Position numbers and translations under genes: made by a program. Under the pieces are notes generated by a model. That model made no database searches and was not told where the DNA came from. It worked only from the letters and a program-made list of their open reading frames with translations. Positions 53,826-62,431 of a stretch of DNA of 64,000 bases are shown one piece after another. Where the stretch lies: contig NZ_CP058364.1 in the NCBI RefSeq assembly GCF_013391805.1, forward strand, positions 3,644,791 to 3,708,790, given 5' to 3'. Source of the DNA: Galbibacter sp. BG1. Its GTDB lineage: Bacteria; Bacteroidota; Bacteroidia; Flavobacteriales; Flavobacteriaceae. How positions within the stretch are numbered: position 1 is the first letter of the stretch; every line of letters starts with the position of its first letter.

Positions 53826-55169
53826 ATGAACACAAGAAGAAAATTTATAAAAGACACTGTTTTAACTAGTACTGCTATTGCCGTTGGAGGTTCTGTAATG
53901 GGCATGCCAGCCAGCAGTTATAGACGAATTATTGGCGCAAATGAGCGTCTCAATGTGGCCTTCGCAGGTTTGGGAAGAAGGGTTGGTGCTTATTACGAGC
54001 CGGTAGGGAGAAAAGAAAGCAATGCCAACCTTCTATATCTATGTGATGTTATGGAAAGTCAGCGTAACCGTGCCCTAAGAAATATTTCCAAGCATATAGA
54101 TTACAAGCCTAAATTGGAAAATGACATCCGTAAGGTTATAGACGATAAAAATGTAGATGTGCTTTTCAATGCCACTCCAGACCACTGGCATACCCCGGGT
54201 TCTATTATGGCCATGAAAGGTGGTAAACATGTGTACGTAGAAAAACCTAGTAGCCACAATATGAATGAAAATGAATTGTTGGTAGAGGCTTCTAAAAAAT
54301 ATGCGAAGGTAGTTCAAATGGGGAACCAACAGCGTTCGGCTCCACACACCATTAAGATCATAAACGACATTCATAATGGAATAATAGGAAAACCTTATAG
54401 AGCCGTGGCTTTTTATAGCAACAACCGAGGCGAAGTTCCGGTGCAAAAGAAAACGGCTGTACCAAAAGGACTCGATTGGGAATTATGGCAAGGTCCTGCA
54501 ATCCACCGAGAATATACCGAAGAAACTTGGGACTACAACTGGCATTGGTACGGGTGGAATTACGGTACCGCAGAAGCTGGAAATAACGGTACCCACGAAT
54601 TGGATATCGCACGTTGGGCTTTACAGGTAAACTATCCGAAACATGCCTATGTAGAGGCATACAAAAGACATTTTAAAGAAGATGGCTGGGAAATGTACGA
54701 TTCGATGGAAGCTACTTTTAAATTCAATGGAGATAAAATCATACAATGGGATGGTAAAAGTAGAAATGGCTACAACACCTATGGAGCAGGCCGCGGAACC
54801 ATCATTTATGGTACAGAAGGTTCCGTATTTGTAGATCGCGGGAAGTATATACTTATGGACCGTAATGGGAAAGTAGTCAAAGAAGTAGAAGCTGGAGGTT
54901 CCGGTGAAGCAGGTACAGCGCTTGGCGGTGGTGGCGATATCACCACGCAACACGTTATCAATTTCTTCGAAACCATTAGAGGCAAAGAAAAACTCAACGC
55001 ACCAATAGACGATGCTAATATCAGTATGGCCATGGTGCATTATGCCAACGTGGCTTATAGAATTGGTAAAGGATTTAATATCGATGAAAATAATGGTAAA
55101 ATGCTCGATGACCAAGCCATGAGGCTTTGGGGAAGGGATTATGAAAAAGGTTGGGAAGTTAAGCTATAA
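53826..55169 (+). CDS. Tat-exported Gfo/Idh/MocA oxidoreductase
   Basis: This 447-residue protein begins MNTRRKFIKDTVLTSTAIAVGGSVMG, a twin-arginine signal, as in many Bacteroidota Gfo/Idh proteins. The NAD(P)-binding Rossmann part has LNVAFAGLGRRVGAYYEPVGR and VDVLFNATPDHWHTPGSIMAMKGGKHVYVEKPSSHNMNE (EKP motif). The catalytic domain has NWHWYGWNYGTAEAGNNGTHELDIARWAL. Exported members oxidise or reduce sugars at C3 with a tightly held cofactor. With the DUF1080 protein next to it, a 3-keto-glycoside step outside the cytoplasm is likely. Length is normal. Confidence 0.9.
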   Translation: MNTRRKFIKDTVLTSTAIAVGGSVMGMPASSYRRIIGANERLNVAFAGLGRRVGAYYEPVGRKESNANLLYLCDVMESQRNRALRNISKHIDYKPKLENDIRKVIDDKNVDVLFNATPDHWHTPGSIMAMKGGKHVYVEKPSSHNMNENELLVEASKKYAKVVQMGNQQRSAPHTIKIINDIHNGIIGKPYRAVAFYSNNRGEVPVQKKTAVPKGLDWELWQGPAIHREYTEETWDYNWHWYGWNYGTAEAGNNGTHELDIARWALQVNYPKHAYVEAYKRHFKEDGWEMYDSMEATFKFNGDKIIQWDGKSRNGYNTYGAGRGTIIYGTEGSVFVDRGKYILMDRNGKVVKEVEAGGSGEAGTALGGGGDITTQHVINFFETIRGKEKLNAPIDDANISMAMVHYANVAYRIGKGFNIDENNGKMLDDQAMRLWGRDYEKGWEVKL

Positions 55170-55190
55170 CCAAAATATTGATTTTCACTC

Positions 55191-56378
55191 ATGAATTTAA
55201 AATTAGAACAAACATGGCGTTGGTACGGGCCTAAAGACCCAGTATCCTTGCCTGATATCAAACAAGCGGGTGCAACGGGAATAGTTTCCGCTTTGCACCA
55301 CATCCCAAACGGTGAAGTTTGGAGCAAAGAAGAAATCTTAAAAAGGAAAGACACTATTGAAGGTGCAGGCCTATCGTGGTCGGTTGTTGAAAGTGTTCCC
55401 ATTCACGAAGAGATAAAAACCCAAAAAGGGGATTTTAGAAAATATATAGATAATTACAAGCAAACTATCGAAAACCTCGGTGCTTGTGGTATCGATACCA
55501 TCTGCTATAACTTTATGCCGGTTCTAGATTGGACACGAACGGATCTTGATTTTGAGATGGAAGACGGATCTACAGCATTGCGATTTGATAAAATTGCCTT
55601 TGCTGCTTTTGAAATCTTTTTACTGAAAAGACCAAACGCCAAGGAAAGTTATTCTGAAGAAGAAATCGCTTCCGCAGAAAAGTATGCTAAAAACCTGTCT
55701 TCAGAAAATAAAAAGCAACTTATAAATAATATCATTGCCGGACTTCCAGGGGCTGAAGAAGGCTATTCTTTGGAAGAATTCAATGAAATTTTAGCTACCT
55801 ACAACAATATTGACGCCAAGAAGCTTAAAGAAAACTTATTTTTCTTTCTGAAGGAAATTATTCCTTCCGCAGAAAAGGCAGGTGTAAATATGTGTATTCA
55901 CCCAGACGATCCTCCCTACCCTATTTTGGGCCTACCAAGAGTAGTGAGCACCAAACAGGATATCCTGGATTTGTACAACGCCGTGGAGAGTCCAAACAAC
56001 GGCCTCACTTTCTGTACGGGTTCTTTTGGTGTTCGTGCCGGTAATGATTTGGTTGAAATGATAGAATCTTTAGGGGATCGCATTCATTTTATTCATTTAA
56101 GAAGTACGCGTAGGGATGAAAAAGGAAATTTTCATGAAGCAGACCATTTGGATGGTGATGTGGATATGTATGGAGTGATGAAGGCTTTAATAAAAGAACA
56201 ATTAAAAAGAAAAAGTAACGGCCGTAGCGATATAAGAATGCCATTTCGCCCCGATCACGGACATAAAATGTTGGATGATCTTCGGAAAAAAACAAATCCG
56301 GGTTACTCTGGGATTGGTCGCCTTCGGGGACTTGCGGAACTAAGGGGACTTGAATTGGGGATTCGAAAAAGTATTTAA
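55191..56378 (+). CDS. uxuA: D-mannonate dehydratase
   Basis: This 395-residue cytoplasmic enzyme removes water from D-mannonate to give 2-keto-3-deoxygluconate. It has [131 protein letters not shown] and [11 protein letters not shown]. All match UxuA (about 390-400 residues). It lies 21 bases after the Gfo/Idh gene and its base composition is like the flanking genome until its last part, after which GC content climbs. Confidence 0.95.
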   Translation: MNLKLEQTWRWYGPKDPVSLPDIKQAGATGIVSALHHIPNGEVWSKEEILKRKDTIEGAGLSWSVVESVPIHEEIKTQKGDFRKYIDNYKQTIENLGACGIDTICYNFMPVLDWTRTDLDFEMEDGSTALRFDKIAFAAFEIFLLKRPNAKESYSEEEIASAEKYAKNLSSENKKQLINNIIAGLPGAEEGYSLEEFNEILATYNNIDAKKLKENLFFFLKEIIPSAEKAGVNMCIHPDDPPYPILGLPRVVSTKQDILDLYNAVESPNNGLTFCTGSFGVRAGNDLVEMIESLGDRIHFIHLRSTRRDEKGNFHEADHLDGDVDMYGVMKALIKEQLKRKSNGRSDIRMPFRPDHGHKMLDDLRKKTNPGYSGIGRLRGLAELRGLELGIRKSI

Positions 56379-56424
56379 ACAGCCGTTAAAAATTAAGGCG
56401 CTTTTTCCACTTGAAAACATAAGC

Positions 56425-57828
56425 ATGAGCACAAAAAAATTTATAACCGATAACTTTCTTTTAACCAACAAATACGCAGAGGAGCTCTACCACGGGTACG
56501 CCAAGGATATGCCGATCATCGATTACCATTGCCATTTGTCGCCCGGCGATATCGCAGACGATAGGGCCTTTGGCAACATCACCAAAGCGTGGCTCGATGG
56601 CGACCATTATAAATGGCGTGCCATGCGTACTTTGGGCATCGATGAAAAGTTTGTAACAGGAAGCGCGCCCGACAGGGAAAAATTCCGCCATTGGGCAAAA
56701 ACGGTGCCCTACACCCTGCGCAACCCGCTCTTCCATTGGACACAATTGGAGTTGGCCAGGTATTTTGGGGAGTTTGAACTGTTGAATGAAAACAATGCGG
56801 AACGGATCTATACGGAGACCAGCGAAAAATTGCAGTCCCCCGATTACAGCTGCAGAAACCTGCTTACCAGGATGAACGTAGAGGTAGTCTGTACCACGGA
56901 AGATCCCATCGATAGCTTGGAACACCATCAAAAAATAGCTAAAAGCGGTTTCAAGACACACATCAGCACGTCTTTTAGGCCGGATAAGGCTATTATGATA
57001 GGCAACGATGGCTTTTTGGAATATCTCGGGAAACTGGAAAAGGCAGCCGAAAGCCCCATCAATTCTTTAAAGGAACTGAAAGACGCCCTTTTAAACCGGT
57101 TACAGTATTTCCATGGGAACGGCTGTAAAGTATCCGACCACGGATTGAGCAATATCCCCTTTGCAACCTATACGGATGCCGAAGTGGATGGCATCCTAAA
57201 AAAACGGCTCAAAAAACAACAACTCACGAGCGAAGAAATCGAAAAGTTTGAAAGTGCGGTGCTGCAATTTTTGGCCAAGGAATACCATTCCATGGGCTGG
57301 GTGCAACAATTTCATTTGGGGGCCCTGCGCAACAATAATAAACGGATGCTGGCACAGCTCGGCCCCGATACGGGATGGGATTCCATAGGCGATTACCCAC
57401 AGGCGGCCACCCTTTCAAAATTTTTGAACAGCCTCGATAGCGAAGACAAACTCACCAAGACCATCATCTATAACCTGAACCCTTCGGATAACGAGGTTAT
57501 GGCGACCATGATCGGGAACTTTAACGATGGATCGGTCAAGGGGAAGGTCCAGTTTGGCTCCGGCTGGTGGTTTTTGGACCAAAAGGACGGCATGACCAAA
57601 CAGATGAACGCCCTTTCCAATATGGGACTTATAAGTTGCTTTATAGGGATGCTCACCGATTCAAGGAGTTTTCTTTCCTATCCTCGGCATGAGTATTTTA
57701 GAAGATTGGTATGCAGTATATTTGGGGAGGAGATCGAAAAGGGCGAACTCCCACAGGACATGGAATGGATCGGGAAAATCATCCAGGACATCTCCTATAA
57801 CAACGCCAAGGAATATTTCAATTTTTAA
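56425..57828 (+). CDS. uxaC: glucuronate (uronate) isomerase
   Basis: This 467-residue enzyme converts D-glucuronate to D-fructuronate (or galacturonate to tagaturonate). The start at ATG 56425 gives MSTKKFITDNFLLTNKYAEELYHGYAKDMPIIDYHCHLSPGDIADD, with the HxH metal site in the first 35 residues. Further motifs are LELARYFGEFELLN, STSFRPDKA, WVQQFHLGALRNNNKRM and DSRSFLSYPRHEYFRRLVCSIFGEEIEKGELP. An in-frame ATG 25 codons upstream overlaps uxuA and is unlikely. It marks the start of the GC-rich segment. It normally precedes a fructuronate reductase, which is absent here. Confidence 0.95.
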   Translation: MSTKKFITDNFLLTNKYAEELYHGYAKDMPIIDYHCHLSPGDIADDRAFGNITKAWLDGDHYKWRAMRTLGIDEKFVTGSAPDREKFRHWAKTVPYTLRNPLFHWTQLELARYFGEFELLNENNAERIYTETSEKLQSPDYSCRNLLTRMNVEVVCTTEDPIDSLEHHQKIAKSGFKTHISTSFRPDKAIMIGNDGFLEYLGKLEKAAESPINSLKELKDALLNRLQYFHGNGCKVSDHGLSNIPFATYTDAEVDGILKKRLKKQQLTSEEIEKFESAVLQFLAKEYHSMGWVQQFHLGALRNNNKRMLAQLGPDTGWDSIGDYPQAATLSKFLNSLDSEDKLTKTIIYNLNPSDNEVMATMIGNFNDGSVKGKVQFGSGWWFLDQKDGMTKQMNALSNMGLISCFIGMLTDSRSFLSYPRHEYFRRLVCSIFGEEIEKGELPQDMEWIGKIIQDISYNNAKEYFNF

Positions 57829-57853
57829 CATCTATCAACCAAAACTTTAACCA

Positions 57854-58864
57854 TTGAAAAAAATAGTTGCATTCGGAGAGGTATTATTAAGGTTTTCCAC
57901 ACAGGGCCACCTCAAGTTCTCACAGGCGGGGGCCTTTAACGCCGATTATGGCGGTAGCGAGCTCAATGTGCTCACCGGCCTGGCCAATTTTGGCATGCAG
58001 GCCGAAATGGTCACCCGACTACCAGATAACGATATCGCCCTTTCGGCACTCATGCAAATGCGCAAGTACAACGTGGGCACCCACCACATCGTGAAGGGGG
58101 GCGACCGCTTGGGGCTTTATTTTCTCGAAAAGGGTGCCTCGGTAAGGGGCAGCAAGATCGTTTACGACCGCGCCCATTCCGCTTTTGCACAAATAAAAAA
58201 AGGTATGGTCGACTGGAAAGAGGTCTTTAAAGATGCCTCTTGGTTCCATTGGTCGGGCATCACGCCAGGGGTGTCGCAAGGCGCCGCCGATGCTTGTATG
58301 GAGGCCATCGGGGTGGCCACGGAAATGGGGCTTACCATCTCCACCGATTTTAACTACCGCGCCAATCTCTGGAACTATGGGAAGACTCCCGGCGAGATCA
58401 TGGAAAACATGGTCGCCAAATGCCATGTCATTCTAGCCGGGGATTATGCCTCCCAGCAATATTTCAATATCGTCCCAGAGGGCGAAAATGAAAAAGCGCT
58501 TCAGGCCTCCCTTTGTAACAAATTGAAAGCACGTTTTCCCTTGGCCCAGAAAATCGTGATTACCAACAGGAAAAATATCAGTGCCATGCACAACCTATGG
58601 TCTGCCGTACTCTACGATGGGAATAAATTAATTGAATCCACATCCTATGAAATTACGGATATTGTGGACCGTATCGGGGCCGGGGACAGTTTTATGGGCG
58701 CGTTGATCTACGGGCTGAACCATTACAATGACCAAAAGGCATTGGATTTTGCCGTGGCGGCATCCTGTTTGAAACACACCATTTACGGCGATGCCAACCT
58801 GGTCTCCAAGGAAGATGTGGAAAGCTTAATGGGCGGGGATACTTCCGGAAGGGTAAAGAGATAG
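57854..58864 (+). CDS. kdgK: 2-keto-3-deoxygluconate kinase (PfkB family)
   Basis: This 336-residue sugar kinase phosphorylates 2-keto-3-deoxygluconate to KDPG. It has KKIVAFGEVLLRFSTQGH and NADYGGSELNVLTGLANFGMQAEMVTRLPDND at the start, FNYRANLWNYGKTPGEIMENMV (sugar and phosphate region) and VDRIGAGDSFMGALIYGL (GAGD motif with catalytic Asp). It starts at TTG 57854 in a short gap after uxaC, since no in-frame ATG precedes the conserved KKIVAFGE. GC content is about 50% here. It is part of the uxaC-to-dctM block. Confidence 0.93.
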   Translation: MKKIVAFGEVLLRFSTQGHLKFSQAGAFNADYGGSELNVLTGLANFGMQAEMVTRLPDNDIALSALMQMRKYNVGTHHIVKGGDRLGLYFLEKGASVRGSKIVYDRAHSAFAQIKKGMVDWKEVFKDASWFHWSGITPGVSQGAADACMEAIGVATEMGLTISTDFNYRANLWNYGKTPGEIMENMVAKCHVILAGDYASQQYFNIVPEGENEKALQASLCNKLKARFPLAQKIVITNRKNISAMHNLWSAVLYDGNKLIESTSYEITDIVDRIGAGDSFMGALIYGLNHYNDQKALDFAVAASCLKHTIYGDANLVSKEDVESLMGGDTSGRVKR

Positions 58865-58894
58865 AATAAATTTTAGCTAACAAAAAACCAAAAC

Positions 58895-59563
58895 ATGAAA
58901 ACATATTCAAGGATCGAAGTGGCAACGGTAATGAAAGAGACCGGTATGGTGCCCCTGTTCTATCATCGGGACAAAGACGTTATCTGCGAGGTCGTAAAGG
59001 CCTGCTACCAAGGGGGCGCCCGCTTGTTTGAGTTTACCGCCCGGGGTGCCTTTGCCCACGAAGTCTTTGCGGAACTAAGTAAGTTCTGTGCTGAAAAATG
59101 CCCGGATATGATCCTGGGGGTGGGTTCTGTGACCGATGCCGCGGCAGCTTCCCTATACATGCAAATGGGCGCACAGTTTATTGTGACCCCTGTTTTCCGT
59201 GAAGATATTGCCATGGCCTGCAACAGAAGAAAGGTATTGTGGTCGCCCGGATGCGGTTCCTTAACGGAAATAGCCAAGGCCGAGGAAATGGGCTGCGAAA
59301 TCGTAAAACTGTTCCCTGGTGCCATCTATGGCCCTTCATTTGTAAAGGCCATCAAAGGGCCCTGTCCGTGGACCAGTATCATGCCCACTGGTGGCGTGAG
59401 CCCCGATGAAGAAAATCTAAGCGCCTGGTTCGGCGCCGGGGTTACCTGTGTGGGCATGGGCTCGCAACTTATTTCCAAAGACATCATAGCAAATAAAGAT
59501 TACCCGCAACTGGAGGAAAAAGTGCGCAGGGCACTTTCCATCATCAAAAAAGTAAAAAAATGA
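58895..59563 (+). CDS. eda: 2-keto-3-deoxy-6-phosphogluconate aldolase
   Basis: This 222-residue class I aldolase splits KDPG into pyruvate and glyceraldehyde 3-phosphate. It has GMVPLFYHRDKDVICEVVKACYQGGARLFEFTARGAFAHEVF, GVGSVTDAAAASLYMQMGAQFIVTP, WSPGCGSLTEIAKAEEMGCEIVKLFPGAIYGPSFVKAIKGPCPW with the Schiff-base Lys of VKLFPG, and IMPTGGVSPDEENLSAWFGAGVTCVGMGSQLI. Its stop overlaps the next start (ATGA), so it is translationally coupled to the TRAP genes. Length is normal. Confidence 0.94.
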   Translation: MKTYSRIEVATVMKETGMVPLFYHRDKDVICEVVKACYQGGARLFEFTARGAFAHEVFAELSKFCAEKCPDMILGVGSVTDAAAASLYMQMGAQFIVTPVFREDIAMACNRRKVLWSPGCGSLTEIAKAEEMGCEIVKLFPGAIYGPSFVKAIKGPCPWTSIMPTGGVSPDEENLSAWFGAGVTCVGMGSQLISKDIIANKDYPQLEEKVRRALSIIKKVKK

Positions 59564-60540
59564 AAAACCGCTTTAATATTACCTTTTTCAGTTGTTTTCT
59601 CTTGCTGTTTGCCTCCTGCAATGAAATAAGTGAACACAAGACCATCAAGCTTGCCCACGGACTGGATGTCAGCCATTCGGTGCACAAGGCGATGCTGAAG
59701 ATGGGCGAAAACCTGGAGGAGATCTCCGGGGGGAAAATGAAGGTGAAAATCTACCCGAACCAACAATTGGGTTCGGAAAGGGAATGCCTGGAACTGTTGC
59801 AGGTCGGCAGTTTGGATATGACCAAGGTTTCCGTGGGCACAATGGAAAACTTTGCCCCCAGGATGAAGGTCCTTGGGCTGCCCTTCCTCTTTAGGGACAA
59901 GCAACATTCCTTTAACGTACTCGATGGCCCCATCGGCACGGAACTCTTGGACGAGGGTGAAAAATATTGGCTCAAGGGGCTCTGCTATTACGATGCAGGG
60001 AGCCGGAGCTTCTATACCCAGGAACGTCCTGTAAATACCCCCGACGACCTAAAGGGCATGAAGATAAGGGTCATGGAAAGTGCTACCGCCATGGAGATGG
60101 TGCGCGACCTGGGCGGCTCCCCCACCCCTATCTCCTGGGGGGAACTCTATACGGCATTGCAGCAGGGAGTGGTCGACGGTGCGGAGAACAATCCGCCGAG
60201 CTTTTACCTTTCAAGACATTACGAAGTCTGTAAATACTATTCCCTGGATGAGCATACCGTTCTCCCCGATGTCCTGGTGGTGGGCACCCATTTTTGGGAC
60301 AGCCTGACCGAACAGGAACAGCAATGGCTACAGGAAGCGGCCGATGCCTCTGTGCCCTATCAACGGGAACTTTGGGCGGCTTCGGAAAAAGAGGCCTTGG
60401 ATGCCGTAAAAAAAGAAGGGGTGGAAGTGATCTATCCCGAAAAAGAACCTTTTGCTGAAGAGGTACAAAGTATTTATGAAGGCTATAAGGATGATCCGGA
60501 TTTTTACAATCTCATCCAAAAAATAAGAAAAACAGAATAA
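59560..60540 (+). CDS. dctP: TRAP transporter substrate-binding protein (DctP family)
   Basis: This 326-residue binding protein has a signal with a lipobox-like LLLFASCNE, so it may be tethered rather than free in the periplasm. The DctP fold shows HGLDVSHSVHKAMLKMGENLEEISGGKMKVKIYPNQQLGSERECLELLQVGSLDMTKVSVG, LPFLFRDKQHSFNVLDG, YDAGSRSFYTQERPVNTPDDLKGMKIRVMES (with the conserved Arg that pairs with the substrate carboxylate), and GGSPTPISWGELYTALQQGVVDGAENNPPSF. With uxaC, kdgK and eda next to it, it probably binds a hexuronate. Confidence 0.93.
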   Translation: MKNRFNITFFSCFLLLFASCNEISEHKTIKLAHGLDVSHSVHKAMLKMGENLEEISGGKMKVKIYPNQQLGSERECLELLQVGSLDMTKVSVGTMENFAPRMKVLGLPFLFRDKQHSFNVLDGPIGTELLDEGEKYWLKGLCYYDAGSRSFYTQERPVNTPDDLKGMKIRVMESATAMEMVRDLGGSPTPISWGELYTALQQGVVDGAENNPPSFYLSRHYEVCKYYSLDEHTVLPDVLVVGTHFWDSLTEQEQQWLQEAADASVPYQRELWAASEKEALDAVKKEGVEVIYPEKEPFAEEVQSIYEGYKDDPDFYNLIQKIRKTE

Positions 60541-60541
60541 G

Positions 60542-61000
60542 ATGACAGTTAGGGAAAAAATAGACCGCACTTTAGGCAAGGTGCTCGTGGTTATCATGGC
60601 CGTGATGGTTGTAAATGTACTATGGCAGGTATTCACCCGCTACGTTACGGGAACCCCCAGCTCGGTCACCGATGAACTCGCACGCTACCTCATGATCTGG
60701 GTGGGCGTTCTGGGCGCTGCCTACGTCTCGGGAAGGAACATGCATGTGGCCATCGATGTACTGCCACAAAAAGCAAGCCCAAAGACCCAAAAGAGGTTAT
60801 TGATCCTCGTCAACATCCTTATCATACTGTTTGCCCTAGTGGCCTTTGTTATCGGGGGCATACGGCTGGTGTACATCAGTTATATCCTGGGGCAACACTC
60901 CCCTGCCCTGAACGTCCCATTGGCAGTGGTCTATATGGTACTGCCCATAAGCGGGCTCCTCATAATCTATTATAAAACCTCAGATATCCTAAAGAAATAA
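60542..61000 (+). CDS. dctQ: TRAP transporter small membrane subunit (DctQ family)
   Basis: This 152-residue protein has four hydrophobic segments (about residues 15-35, 50-70, 85-105, 125-145), with VLWQVFTRYVTGTPSSVTDELARYLMIWVGVLGAAYVSGRNMHVAIDVL, the DctQ signature. It forms the small subunit of the membrane part of a tripartite transporter with DctM and DctP. It starts 1 base after the dctP stop and ends 2 bases before dctM, so the three are coupled. The expected charge pattern is intact. Confidence 0.93.
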   Translation: MTVREKIDRTLGKVLVVIMAVMVVNVLWQVFTRYVTGTPSSVTDELARYLMIWVGVLGAAYVSGRNMHVAIDVLPQKASPKTQKRLLILVNILIILFALVAFVIGGIRLVYISYILGQHSPALNVPLAVVYMVLPISGLLIIYYKTSDILKK

Positions 61001-61002
61001 GT

Positions 61003-62298
61003 ATGGAATATATACCCGTAATCGTATTGGTGATCAGTTTTATAGGCCTTTTGGCCATAGGTACCCCCGTGGCCTGGAGCATTACCATTTCCTCGTTGCT
61101 CACCATGTTGGTGAGCATTCCCGCTATCCCGGCATTTACCACCGTGGCACAGCGGATGGCCACGGGGCTCGATAGTTTTGCGCTCTTGGCCATCCCGTTT
61201 TTTATCCTCTCCGGACAGCTCATGAACAAAGGGGGGATCGCCCATCGGCTCATTGCCTTTGCCAAGACCTTGGTTGGCGCGCTCCCCGGCGGACTGGCAC
61301 TTATAAATGTCATTGCCGCCATGCTCATGGGCGCCATTGCAGGTTCGGCCATGGCCTCGGCCTCGGCCATGGGAAGCATCCTTGGGCCGGAGATGGAAAA
61401 GGAGGGCTATTCCAAGGAATTTGGGGTGGCCGTGAACATCACCTCTGCCACAACTGGGCTCATTATCCCGCCGAGCAATGTGCTTATCGTATATTCCCTT
61501 GCCAGTGGTGGGGTATCCATCGCTGCACTTTTTCTTGCAGGGTACATCCCCGGTATTTTAACGGGGCTGTTCCTTATGATCGTTGCGGCCGTATGGGCCA
61601 AAAAGAAGGGCTATAAGACCGGGAAAAGGAGTTCCCTGAAAGAAGTATTTAAAACATTTGTAACCGCACTGCCAAGCCTTTTGCTGTTGGTGGTGGTGAT
61701 AGGCGGGATCGTGGTGGGTATCTTTACGGCCACGGAAGCTTCCGCCATTGCAGTGCTCTATACATTGGTGCTCGGGTTCTATTACAGGGAAATTTCCTTG
61801 AAAAACCTGCCCCAAGTGCTTTTGGACGCCTCGGCCACCACTGCGATAGTGATGTTGCTCATTGGGGCTTCCATGAGTATGTCGTGGGTAATGTCCTTCG
61901 AGAACATTCCACAGGATATCAGCAGCGCACTCTTGGGGATCAGCGATAACCCGATCGTGATTTTGTTGATCATTAATATGTTACTGCTGTTTGTGGGGAT
62001 CTTTATGGATATGACCCCTGCGGTACTTATTTTTACCCCCATATTCCTGCCCATCGTGACCAAACTGGGGATGGATCCCGTACAGTTCGGTATCATTATG
62101 GTGCTGAACCTGTGCATCGGGCTGTGCACACCACCCGTGGGCTCCGTGCTCTTTGTTGGGGTCGGGGTGGCCAAAACGAGCATCCAGAAAGTGGTGAAAC
62201 CACTCCTACCTTTGTTCCTGGCCATGATCTTCGCACTTTTCCTGGTGACCTATTTCCCGCAGTTGACGCTTTGGCTACCGAGCTTGTTTGATTTATAA
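61003..62298 (+). CDS. dctM: TRAP transporter large membrane subunit (DctM family)
   Basis: This 431-residue integral membrane protein has about 12 hydrophobic segments. Family motifs include ALLAIPFFILSGQLMNKGGIAHRLIAFAKTLVGALPGGLALINVIAAMLMGAIAGSAMASASAMGSILGPEM, VNITSATTGLIIPPSNVLIVYSLASGGVSIAALFLAGYIPGIL, and FVGIFMDMTPAVLIFTPIFLPIVTKLGMDPVQFGIIMVLNLCIGLCTPPVG. It moves the bound uronate inward with Na+. A terminator follows 25 bases later, and the GC-rich block ends here. Confidence 0.95.
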   Translation: MEYIPVIVLVISFIGLLAIGTPVAWSITISSLLTMLVSIPAIPAFTTVAQRMATGLDSFALLAIPFFILSGQLMNKGGIAHRLIAFAKTLVGALPGGLALINVIAAMLMGAIAGSAMASASAMGSILGPEMEKEGYSKEFGVAVNITSATTGLIIPPSNVLIVYSLASGGVSIAALFLAGYIPGILTGLFLMIVAAVWAKKKGYKTGKRSSLKEVFKTFVTALPSLLLLVVVIGGIVVGIFTATEASAIAVLYTLVLGFYYREISLKNLPQVLLDASATTAIVMLLIGASMSMSWVMSFENIPQDISSALLGISDNPIVILLIINMLLLFVGIFMDMTPAVLIFTPIFLPIVTKLGMDPVQFGIIMVLNLCIGLCTPPVGSVLFVGVGVAKTSIQKVVKPLLPLFLAMIFALFLVTYFPQLTLWLPSLFDL

Positions 62299-62322
62299 AA
62301 TCATCACTATAAACTAAAAACT

Positions 62323-62353
62323 ACACCTCATGATATTTTATGAGGTGTTTTTG
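62323..62353 (+). terminator. rho-independent terminator after dctM
   Basis: ACACCTCAT (62323-62331) pairs with ATGAGGTGT (62340-62348), followed by T residues. It lies 25 bases after dctM and would end the operon before the isomerase-like gene. Confidence 0.8.
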
Positions 62354-62431
62354 TTGATATACTGTAATTTTAATTTTTGAAAATTCAGTATCATTGATAA
62401 TCAACATATTAAAAACACAATTTTTATTTCA

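Larger units (their letters stand above)
56380..62298 (+). other. GC-rich uronate cassette (uxaC-kdgK-eda-dctPQM)
   Basis: Composition changes sharply near the uxuA/uxaC junction and back at the dctM end. Counting G and C in 60-base lines gives 30/60 (line 58321) and 32/60 (line 60841) inside, against 17/60 (line 55681) and 18/60 and 24/60 (lines 62821, 62881) outside. The block is a functional unit for uronate uptake and use. No transposase or direct repeats mark its edges, so the transfer is inferred from composition. Confidence 0.7.

Noticed and set aside
54621..55115. 164-residue minus-strand open frame
   Set aside because: It lies wholly inside the Gfo/Idh gene on the other strand and shows no family features.
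56380..62298. Integrative element or prophage as carrier of the GC-rich block
   Set aside because: No integrase, transposase, tRNA target or flanking direct repeats were seen at either border.
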